Shown here: piece after piece, positions 10,200 to 16,746 of the stretch
Position numbering within the stretch: the first letter of the stretch is position 1
Layout: every line of letters begins with the position of its first letter
Made by a program: the position numbers and the translations under genes
Source of the DNA: JAJFUE01 sp039683515
Lineage (GTDB): Bacteria; Sumerlaeota; Sumerlaeia; MVZB01
DNA: 64,000 nt
Reading direction: 5' to 3'
Assembly (NCBI GenBank): GCA_039683515.1
Contig: JBDKRG010000004.1
Span: 195,751-259,750 of the forward strand
Notes under the pieces: model-generated
The model's database searches: none
Told to the model about the DNA's origin: nothing
What the model saw: the letters and a program-made list of their open reading frames with translations, nothing else

Positions 10200-10898
10200 A
10201 TGAAAATAAATCATCTTCACGGCATCAGCCGAATCGACGTGGTCATCCTGAGCGCCATGATCGGGCTCATCGCAATGGCGGCTGTGCCGTCGTTCCTGGA
10301 GTCGCGGACCTATTCGAACGTGGCGCGGGCGCGGCGCGATATCAGGTCGCTCGCGGTGGCCATGGAGGCTTACCGCGCCGACAACACCAGCTACCCGAGT
10401 TGGACCCCGCAAAATTACGACATCAACAACCGCGGCACGATCGTGAACTGGGTTTATACCGTGCCCAGCTATGACGCCCCGTTCATGAGCCTGCTGACCA
10501 CCCCCGTCGCCTATATCGGCGCAGTCCCGACGGATGTGTTCAAGCTCCCCGATGCCGAGTTCAACACGCCTCCCGGCACATACCGTGTCTATGCCATCGC
10601 GTATTCGTCCAGATCCGCCTATCCCGGATACTATCGCAATTTCAAGCTTTACCCGCGGACCGGGTGGATGACCTGGGGTGTTGGGCCGGATCGTGTTTCC
10701 AACAGCAATTACCTTACGGAGCCGGTGTTGATCGCGAACGAGGCGCTGGTCGCTCCCAATATCGGCAAGGACCAGAACGGCTACTACATCGCCGGCACCG
10801 CCGTGGCCATGGGGATGCGCTACGACCCCACCAACGGTCTGTTGAGCTATGGGGATCTTTACCATTTCGGCGGCGACTGCAAGGACCACGTGAATTAA
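10200..10898 (+). CDS. pseudopilin, paralogue 3 (Asp at +5)
   Basis: The 232-aa protein starts at the ATG at 10200 after GAGAGAGG. The leader MKINHLHG is followed by ISRID, so position +5 is Asp instead of Glu, a change from the canonical prepilin signature. The hydrophobic helix ends MAAVPSF. The globular part matches the two upstream paralogues (YRADNTSYP, LLTTPVAYIG, GPDRV, NEALVAP) and ends with YDPTNGLLSYGDLYHF. It lies 16 bp after paralogue 2. The altered +5 residue may mark a specialised subunit (for example at a fibre tip or needing a partner for assembly), but this is inference. Confidence 0.85.
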   Translation: MKINHLHGISRIDVVILSAMIGLIAMAAVPSFLESRTYSNVARARRDIRSLAVAMEAYRADNTSYPSWTPQNYDINNRGTIVNWVYTVPSYDAPFMSLLTTPVAYIGAVPTDVFKLPDAEFNTPPGTYRVYAIAYSSRSAYPGYYRNFKLYPRTGWMTWGVGPDRVSNSNYLTEPVLIANEALVAPNIGKDQNGYYIAGTAVAMGMRYDPTNGLLSYGDLYHFGGDCKDHVN

Positions 10899-10928
10899 CA
10901 GGCCGACGGCGATATTTGTCCGGGTGCA

Positions 10929-10950
10929 GGGGTTCGGCGAAGCCGGACTA
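10929..10950. repeat. REP-type hairpin overlapping the aldo/keto reductase stop codon
   Basis: Read on the minus strand, the element starts TAGTCCGGCTTCGCCGAA. The initial TAG is the stop codon of the reductase. It lies between convergent genes (pseudopilin 3 and the reductase) and could act as a terminator hairpin, although no T-run follows. Confidence 0.6.
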
Positions 10951-11904
10951 CTCGCGCGGGAACAGGGTCTCGATCCGCTGCATGGCGTCGGCGGGGATTT
11001 GCAGCTTTGCGGCCTTGAGGTTGTCGATCAGCTGCTCGGCGCGCGAGGCGCCGAGGATCACGCTGCTCACCGCGGGGCGCGCCATGATCCACGCCAGCGC
11101 CAGTTGCGCGGACGTGACGCCGAGTTCCTTCGCGATCACCCCCAGCGCCTCGGCGCGCTCGAGGTTTTGCTCGGTGTAGTAGCGGCCCATCATGACCTTG
11201 TTGGTCGCCTCGCTGGCGGCGCGCGTGCCGGCCGGGATCGGCTCGCCGGGCTTGTATTTGCCGGTCAGCACGCCGTGCGCCAGGGGCGAGTAGGCGAGCA
11301 CGCCCATCCCCTCGGCCTGGCATTTCGGGAAAACCTCGCGCTCGGGTTCGCGCCACAGGAGGCTGTAGCGCGGCTGGTCCGAGACGGGGCGGTAGAGCCC
11401 CATCCGGCCGCAGACGTCGCACGCCTCGGCGATCTGCTCGGCGCCCCACTCGCTCACGCCCCAGTAGAGGACCTTGCCCTGCCGGATCAGGTCGTTCATC
11501 GCCGCGGCGGTCTCCTCGACCGGCACGTCGGGGTCGGGGCGGTGGCACTGGTAGAGGTCGATGTAGTCCATCTTGAGCCGGCGCAGGCTGGCGTGGCACG
11601 CCTCGAAGACGTGCTTGCGCGAAAGGCCGCGCTCGTTGGGGTCGTTGCCGGTCGGGTTGTAAACCTTGGTCGCCAGCACGAACGAGCTGCGCGGGTATTC
11701 GGACAGGATATTGCCGAGCGCCTCCTCGGACTGGCCGGCGTTATACTGGTCGGCGGTGTCGAAGAAGTCGATCCCGGCGTCGACGGCGAGCCGCACGATC
11801 TGGCGCGCGTCGCGGTCGCTGACGCGGTCGCCGATCGTCAGGTAACTCCCGAGCCCCATCCGGCTGACCTTCAGCCCCCACTTGCCCAGCTTGTTGTGTT
11901 GCAT
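10948..11904 (-). CDS. aldo/keto reductase
   Basis: The 318-aa protein has AAGGAG eight bases before its ATG. It is a complete (alpha/beta)8 NADPH-dependent aldo/keto reductase: the D-T-A-D-x-Y catalytic region (FFDTADQYNAG near residue 47), the catalytic Lys in LATKVY near 79 and His in YQCHRPD near 119. The cofactor-binding VILGASRAEQL is near the C-terminus. Length and YSPLAHGVLTGKY resemble the potassium-channel-beta/YghZ-like branch (AKR6/AKR14), which reduces small aldehydes such as methylglyoxal. It faces the pseudopilins convergently. Its TAG stop is part of a REP hairpin. Confidence 0.9.
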   Translation of the reverse strand: MQHNKLGKWGLKVSRMGLGSYLTIGDRVSDRDARQIVRLAVDAGIDFFDTADQYNAGQSEEALGNILSEYPRSSFVLATKVYNPTGNDPNERGLSRKHVFEACHASLRRLKMDYIDLYQCHRPDPDVPVEETAAAMNDLIRQGKVLYWGVSEWGAEQIAEACDVCGRMGLYRPVSDQPRYSLLWREPEREVFPKCQAEGMGVLAYSPLAHGVLTGKYKPGEPIPAGTRAASEATNKVMMGRYYTEQNLERAEALGVIAKELGVTSAQLALAWIMARPAVSSVILGASRAEQLIDNLKAAKLQIPADAMQRIETLFPRE

Positions 11905-12113
11905 GGCGCCGCTCCTTGTAATCGATCCATCGGTTTAGAAAAGATCCTACAGTCGCCGCCGCAAATCGCCAGTTTTAAATGGCGGCGGGCCCCGGCAAAT
12001 CGCTTGCCGGACTCCGGACTTGAAAATTGCTTTCAAATGCGTTTGACTGGAAACCCGAACGCATTGGCGGCGCCACATGGTATGCCGTCCAGACAAAACA
12101 GGAGCCTTGCAGC

Positions 12114-13145
12114 ATGTCCTCCAAACCGCTATTCAAAATCACCGATTACATCGAGCCGGATCTCAAGTTTGAAGAGGAGGAATGCCGCAAGCTGGGGATC
12201 GATTTTCAGCATGCGCAGCTGCGCAACGCCGGCCCCGCCGAACTGATCAACTATTGCAAGGACGCCGACATCATCCTGGTCAACATGGCCCTGTTCAGCC
12301 CGGAAGTCATCGCCGGCCTGAGCAATACCAAGGTCGTCCTGCGCCACGGGATCGGCTACGACAAGGTCAACGTGCCGGCCATGACCGAGCACGGCATCGT
12401 CTTCGCCAACGAGGCGACCGCCTCGGCCGTCGACGTCGCCGAGCAGGCCATCCAGCTCATGTTCGCCACCTACAAGAAACTCAAGATCCAGATGAACATC
12501 ATGCAGGAGGCGCTCGGCGCCAGCATCTGGTCGTATAAGAAACTCCTTCCGGCCTACCGGATCGAGGGCAAGACGCTGGGCATCGTCGGCTGCGGCAACA
12601 TCGGCAGCCACGTCGCCCGCAAGCTCAAGAGCTTCGGCCTGACGATCAAGGTCTGCGACCCGTACCTGAGCGAGGAGCGCGTCGCCGAGCTGGGCGTCGA
12701 GCGCCTGCCGTTCGAACAGCTCCTGGCCGAGGCCGACATCGTCACGATCCACACGCCGCTCAACACCGAGACCCGGCACATGTTCAACTACGACACGATC
12801 AAGCTGATGAAGAAGACCGCGATCCTGGTCAACACCGCCCGCGGCCCGATCGTCAGCAACGAGGGGCTGGCCAAGGCCCTGCGCGAGGGGCTGATCGCCG
12901 GCGCCGGCCTGGACGTCTCCGAGGACGAGCCGCCCCAGCCGGGCAACCCGCTCATCGGCCTGGAAAACGTCCTGATGACCCCCCACGCCGCCTGGTACAG
13001 CGAGGAAGGCGGCTGGGACATCCGCTACATGATCATGGACGACGTCAAGGCGTTCCTCGAGGGGCGCGCCCCGAAGTATGTGGTCAACAAGGAAGTCCTG
13101 GACCGGCCCAACCTGCGGTTCAAGAGCGCGGCGGTCAAGAAATAA
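12114..13145 (+). CDS. D-isomer-specific 2-hydroxyacid dehydrogenase (SerA/CtBP-like)
   Basis: The 343-aa protein starts at the ATG at 12114, nine bases after GGAG; the longer in-frame extension begins in non-coding DNA. The Rossmann motif GIVGCGNIGSHVARKL lies near residue 155. The Arg-Glu-His catalytic set is present: NTARGP (near 242), DVSEDEPP (near 266) and TPHAAW (near 289). The family oxidises D-2-hydroxyacids or reduces 2-ketoacids with NAD(H). There is no C-terminal ACT domain, so an ordinary regulated SerA is less likely than a glyoxylate, hydroxypyruvate or sugar-acid dehydrogenase. A strong terminator follows at 13171, so it is probably monocistronic. Confidence 0.88.
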   Translation: MSSKPLFKITDYIEPDLKFEEEECRKLGIDFQHAQLRNAGPAELINYCKDADIILVNMALFSPEVIAGLSNTKVVLRHGIGYDKVNVPAMTEHGIVFANEATASAVDVAEQAIQLMFATYKKLKIQMNIMQEALGASIWSYKKLLPAYRIEGKTLGIVGCGNIGSHVARKLKSFGLTIKVCDPYLSEERVAELGVERLPFEQLLAEADIVTIHTPLNTETRHMFNYDTIKLMKKTAILVNTARGPIVSNEGLAKALREGLIAGAGLDVSEDEPPQPGNPLIGLENVLMTPHAAWYSEEGGWDIRYMIMDDVKAFLEGRAPKYVVNKEVLDRPNLRFKSAAVKK

Positions 13146-13170
13146 CCCGAATAAACAGAAGTGTCTATGG

Positions 13171-13203
13171 CCGGCCCGGGTTTAACCGATCCGGGCCGGT
13201 TTT
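13171..13203 (+). terminator. Rho-independent terminator after the dehydrogenase gene
   Basis: Perfect 9-bp stem CCGGCCCGG (13171-13179) and CCGGGCCGG (13191-13199) with an 11-base loop, followed immediately by TTTT. Confidence 0.85.
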
Positions 13204-13250
13204 CATAAGTTTAACTGGACTTTCCTGTCGGATGAGGACAAAATAATCGC

Positions 13251-13268
13251 TTTGACGGTTTCGTCAAA
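13251..13268. promoter_or_regulatory. palindromic operator-like site upstream of the symporter
   Basis: Perfect inverted repeat TTTGACG-GTTT-CGTCAAA, 24 bp before the symporter ATG, in otherwise AT-richer leader DNA after the terminator. It overlaps a TTGACG hexamer that could be a -35 box, which fits a repressor operator. No matching regulator gene is adjacent. Confidence 0.4.
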
Positions 13269-13292
13269 TGATATGACTGATCGGAGTGTTTC

Positions 13293-15140
13293 ATGAATCA
13301 TTTACAGTTGCCCGACTACCTCCTGATCGGCGCGTATATCGTGCTGGTGATGATTATTGGCATGGTTTTGAAACGATCGATCAAGGGGGCAAAGGACTAC
13401 TTCACCGCCGGCTCCACGATGCCGTGGTGGGTTGCTGGCGTGTCTTACTTTATGGCTTCGTTCAGCACGATGCTGTTCATCATTTACTGCGAAATCGCCT
13501 ATAATTACGGTTTGGTCGCGTTCACCGTCACCTGGGTTGCCGGCGGCACGGTGGCCATTTCGGGCACGCTGATGGCCCACCGCTGGCGCCGGGCGCGCGT
13601 CATGACGCCGATGGGCTTCATGGAGCGCCGCTACAGCAAGTCCATCCACCAACTGATGGTGTGGCTCGGGTTCCCGCTCCGCATGCTCGACAACAGCATG
13701 CGCATCTACGGCATCGCCCTGGTCAGCATCGTCGCCGTCTACGGCATCGGCGTCGTCAAGGTCATCGACCAGAACCCGCAGTGGTTCCTGACCGCGGTCT
13801 TCGCCCTTGGCATTCTTTTCATCCTTTATTCGCTCCTCGGCGGCCAGAGCTCGGTGATGATCACCGACTTCGTCCAGGCCATGATCCTTCTCGTCACCGT
13901 CTGCATCATCACCTACATGTGCATGCCGGCCGGCTGGTGGGACAAGCTTCACGATCCGACCATCGTCCCGACGGCGCGGCTCAAATGGTTCCAGGAGAGC
14001 CTCGGCCGAGAAAAGGGCTACGACTGGATCTTCCTGACGTTCAACATCTTCCTGATCAGCGTCATCCAGAACGCGGCCGGCTGGGCGCTCGTGCAGAAAT
14101 ACAACTGCGTCCGCAGCGAGGCCGACGCGCGCAAGATGGTGTGGTGGGTCGTCTGCCTGAAGGCGGTCTGCCCGTTCATCTTCTTCCTGCCCGGCCTGGC
14201 CGCCTACTACCTGCTGACCCCGGCCGAGATCGGCGGCAACACGCGCTACGTCTTCGCGCTGGTCAGCTTCAAGGTGCTGCCGGTCGGCGTCGCGGGGCTG
14301 ATGATGCTGGCGATGCTGGGCTCGGCGTTTTCGGCGATGGGTGCCGAGTACAACACGCTGTCGGGCGTCCTGACCCGCGACTTCTACAAGCGCAGCCTGC
14401 GGCCGCAGGCCACGCCGGCCGAGGAGGTTTTTTTCGGCCGGATGGCGACGATCGGCATCGGCCTGTTCACGATGGTGCTGGCGCTCGTGTTCAACTACTT
14501 CCGCGATCTGAACCTGATGGACCTCATGATGCGCTTCTTCGGCGTCTTCGGCCCGCCGGCCATGATCCCGATCTTCCTGGGCCTGCTGACGAAAAAAGGC
14601 AATTCGCGCGGCGTGTGGTACGGCGTGATCCTGAGCGTCATCCCCGGCATCATCGCGGTGGCCTGGAACCTCTATGCGGTCAAACTTCACGCCGCCGAAA
14701 TGAAGGCCGACCCCTATGTCGATTACCTGTATCGGACGCTGTTTGCGGCGCTGCTGAGCCCGGCCATCTGCATCCTGGTCGTCTTCGGCATGGTCATCGG
14801 CTCGGTCCTGCACCCGCGCTCGGCCGATGAACAGGCCAGCGTCGACGCGTTCTTCGAGGACCTCAAGAAGCCCTATCTGATCGACAAGAAGGCCAAGGGG
14901 ATCTCGCCGTTCAAGCTGATCGGCATGATGGCGTTCTGGTTCGGCGTGATCATGGCGGCCGTGACCGCCTTCATTTACTTCAACCGCGTCCAGTTTGGCG
15001 TTCAGAGCTTCGGGCTGCACCTGATCGTCATTGCCTTCATGTGCACGCTGGGCGGCCTGATGTGGTGGCGGTCGGCCCGGCCCGAGCCCGCGGCCGAAGT
15101 CGCCGCGCCCGAGCCGAAGATCCCGGCCGGCGTGAAGTAA
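13293..15140 (+). CDS. sodium:solute symporter (SSS family)
   Basis: The 615-aa membrane protein begins NHLQLPDYLLIGAYIVLVM and has about 13-14 hydrophobic segments, the layout of the SSS family (LeuT fold). Typical features include KGAKDYFTAGSTMPWWVAG near residue 30 (the SSS R-x-x-x-x-F-a-g-R-x-x-p-w-W region), a GGQSSVMITDFVQA segment near 180, and AMLGSAFSAMGAEYNTLSGVLTRD near 335, corresponding to the TM with the Na2-site serines. Members import sugars, carboxylates, amino acids or sialic acid with Na+. Neighbouring catabolic genes suggest a sugar or organic acid. GGAG lies eight to ten bases before the ATG, and a terminator follows. Confidence 0.9.
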   Translation: MNHLQLPDYLLIGAYIVLVMIIGMVLKRSIKGAKDYFTAGSTMPWWVAGVSYFMASFSTMLFIIYCEIAYNYGLVAFTVTWVAGGTVAISGTLMAHRWRRARVMTPMGFMERRYSKSIHQLMVWLGFPLRMLDNSMRIYGIALVSIVAVYGIGVVKVIDQNPQWFLTAVFALGILFILYSLLGGQSSVMITDFVQAMILLVTVCIITYMCMPAGWWDKLHDPTIVPTARLKWFQESLGREKGYDWIFLTFNIFLISVIQNAAGWALVQKYNCVRSEADARKMVWWVVCLKAVCPFIFFLPGLAAYYLLTPAEIGGNTRYVFALVSFKVLPVGVAGLMMLAMLGSAFSAMGAEYNTLSGVLTRDFYKRSLRPQATPAEEVFFGRMATIGIGLFTMVLALVFNYFRDLNLMDLMMRFFGVFGPPAMIPIFLGLLTKKGNSRGVWYGVILSVIPGIIAVAWNLYAVKLHAAEMKADPYVDYLYRTLFAALLSPAICILVVFGMVIGSVLHPRSADEQASVDAFFEDLKKPYLIDKKAKGISPFKLIGMMAFWFGVIMAAVTAFIYFNRVQFGVQSFGLHLIVIAFMCTLGGLMWWRSARPEPAAEVAAPEPKIPAGVK

Positions 15141-15160
15141 GCCTCCCGCGTTGTTATTGA

Positions 15161-15196
15161 AAAGGCGCCGGCGTTGAAGAAACGCCGGCGTCTTTG
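15161..15196 (+). terminator. Rho-independent terminator after the symporter
   Basis: Perfect 10-bp stem CGCCGGCGTT (15166-15175) and AACGCCGGCG (15181-15190) with a 5-base loop, followed by TCTTT. An A-run precedes the stem. Confidence 0.8.
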
Positions 15197-15290
15197 TTCA
15201 GTCCCATTCGTGCTCGTAGGCTGACCACCTGCTTCGGGTGGGGGGCAAGGGACCCAAAGGACCAAAATTGGATGTTCTCTCAGATTCCGC

Positions 15291-15320
15291 AATCCGAAAT
15301 CCGCAATCCGCAATCAGAAA
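15291..15320. repeat. CCGCAATCC/CCGAAATCC word repeats before the M20 gene
   Basis: Head-to-tail CCGCAATCCGAAATCCGCAATCCGCAATC directly upstream of the M20 peptidase start. The same words recur at 19479-19527, 29000-29058 (AT-rich variants) and 31162-31178. Confidence 0.7.
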
Positions 15321-15331
15321 GGTTCCTGCCG

Positions 15332-16576
15332 ATGATCTCCGACGACCAGATCCGCGCCGCGTGCGATGAGCTCGAGGCGGAAGCCACGGCGTTCCTCGAC
15401 AGGCTGATCCGGTTCGAGTCGATGCCAGGCTTCGAGGGGCCGGCGATGCACTGGCTGCACGAGCAGTTCCAGGGGCTCGGCGACGTGGTCGAGTTCGTCC
15501 CGATCCCCGAGGAGATCCGCCAGGACCCGGAATACCAGTTCACGCTCAGCGACAGGCCGTATGCGGAGCGCCCGAACCTGCGCGTGACGGTCAAGGGCTC
15601 GGGCGGGGGGCGGAGCCTCGTCCTGAACGCGCACGCCGACGTCGTCCCGCCGTCGGTCGGCCAGGAGCGCCCGTTCGACCCGGTCATTCGGGACGGCAAC
15701 ATCTACGGCCGCGGCGCCGTCGACGACAAGGGCCAGGTCGCGGCGTTCTGGGTGATCCTCAAGGCGATGAAGAAGCTCGGCCTGCGCCCGAAGGGCGACG
15801 TCGTCTTCCACATCGTGATCGAGGAGGAGACCGGCGGCAACGGCACGCTCGCGATGGTCCGCGCCACGAAGGAGAAATTCGATTTCTGCATCAACCTGGA
15901 GTCGTGCCCGGGGAACATCTACACCTCGATGCGCGGGGCGGTCTGGTTCAAGGCGACGGTGTGGGGGCGGGCCGCGCACTCGGGCAGCCCGCAGCTCGCC
16001 GTCAACGCGATCGAGATGGCGATCGAGGCGATTCGGATCATGAAGGAAGTCCGTGAGGAAATCCTCGCCGAGACGCGCAACGACGACCCGATCCTGGCCC
16101 GGCTCCCCAACCCGATGCCGCTCAATTTGGGGGAATTTCATTCCGGCGACTACCCGTCGATCGCGCCGCGCATGGCGACGTTCTCGGGCGTGTTCGGCCT
16201 GCTCACGACGCCCAACGAAGAGGTCCGGCGCCGCATCGAGGAGGCCGTGCGCGCGCGCGGCCCCGAGTGGCTCCGCGACCCCGAGCACTTCAAGATCGAG
16301 TTCCCGTATCACCACAACATCTCGCGCACCGACCCGAACCACCCGGCCGTCGGGATCATCAAGGAGTGCTTCGAGTCGATCGGCGTGCACGCCGAGGTCA
16401 TGGGCCTCTCCGCCTCGTCCGACGCGTGTTTCTACACGAATTTCATGGGGACGCCGACCGTCATGACCGGCCTCGGCAACGACACCGCCCACCAGATCAC
16501 CGAGCATATCACCCTGCGCAACGTCGTCCTCGAGTCGGCCATGGTCGTCCGCTTCATCCGCGAATGGTGCGGGTAG
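15332..16576 (+). CDS. M20-family metallopeptidase (ArgE/DapE/carboxypeptidase G2-like)
   Basis: The 414-aa protein starts at 15332, just after the repeat words; the in-frame extension from 15194 translates repeat DNA and is rejected. Zinc-site residues follow the M20 order: NAHADVVPP (first His and Asp, near 105), RGAVDDKGQVAA (bridging Asp, near 130), EEETGGNG (catalytic and binding Glu pair, near 167) and TAHQITEH near 388 (last His). A lid/dimerisation domain with the RAAHSGSP motif near 220 is present. The family hydrolyses N-acyl amino acids or dipeptides in the cytoplasm. The exact substrate is not evident. Its TAG stop forms the start of a REP hairpin. Confidence 0.88.
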   Translation: MISDDQIRAACDELEAEATAFLDRLIRFESMPGFEGPAMHWLHEQFQGLGDVVEFVPIPEEIRQDPEYQFTLSDRPYAERPNLRVTVKGSGGGRSLVLNAHADVVPPSVGQERPFDPVIRDGNIYGRGAVDDKGQVAAFWVILKAMKKLGLRPKGDVVFHIVIEEETGGNGTLAMVRATKEKFDFCINLESCPGNIYTSMRGAVWFKATVWGRAAHSGSPQLAVNAIEMAIEAIRIMKEVREEILAETRNDDPILARLPNPMPLNLGEFHSGDYPSIAPRMATFSGVFGLLTTPNEEVRRRIEEAVRARGPEWLRDPEHFKIEFPYHHNISRTDPNHPAVGIIKECFESIGVHAEVMGLSASSDACFYTNFMGTPTVMTGLGNDTAHQITEHITLRNVVLESAMVVRFIREWCG

Positions 16577-16598
16577 GCCGCTTTCGCCGAAAGCGGCA
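16574..16598. repeat. REP-type hairpin containing the M20 stop codon
   Basis: TAGGCCGCTTTCGCCGAAAG followed by CGGCATC: stem CCGCTTTC/GAAAGCGG around a CGCC-type loop. The initial TAG is the stop codon of the M20 gene. Confidence 0.75.
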
Positions 16599-16612
16599 TC
16601 TGAATGCGATTT

Positions 16613-16674
16613 GAACAGGAGGCAACGGAGATAACGGAGATGCATTTCTCTGTTTCCTCCGTTGCCTCCTGTTC
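16613..16674. repeat. 18-bp-arm inverted repeat (GGAGGCAACGGAG family)
   Basis: Perfect arms GAACAGGAGGCAACGGAG (16613-16630) and its reverse complement (16657-16674). A diverged copy of the same hairpin lies at 63884-63957. It may terminate the M20 transcript, but there is no T-run directly after the stem. Confidence 0.8.
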
Positions 16675-16746
16675 AATTCATTTCTCATTTCTCATTCAAT
16701 TCATTATCTTGAATACCGATGTCCAGTCCCGGAATCGGAGTGTTCC

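Noticed and set aside
13302..15020. 572-residue minus-strand frame opposite the symporter
   Set aside because: Composition is Asp/His/Arg/Gln-rich and without any recognisable motif; the plus-strand product is a clear SSS transporter.
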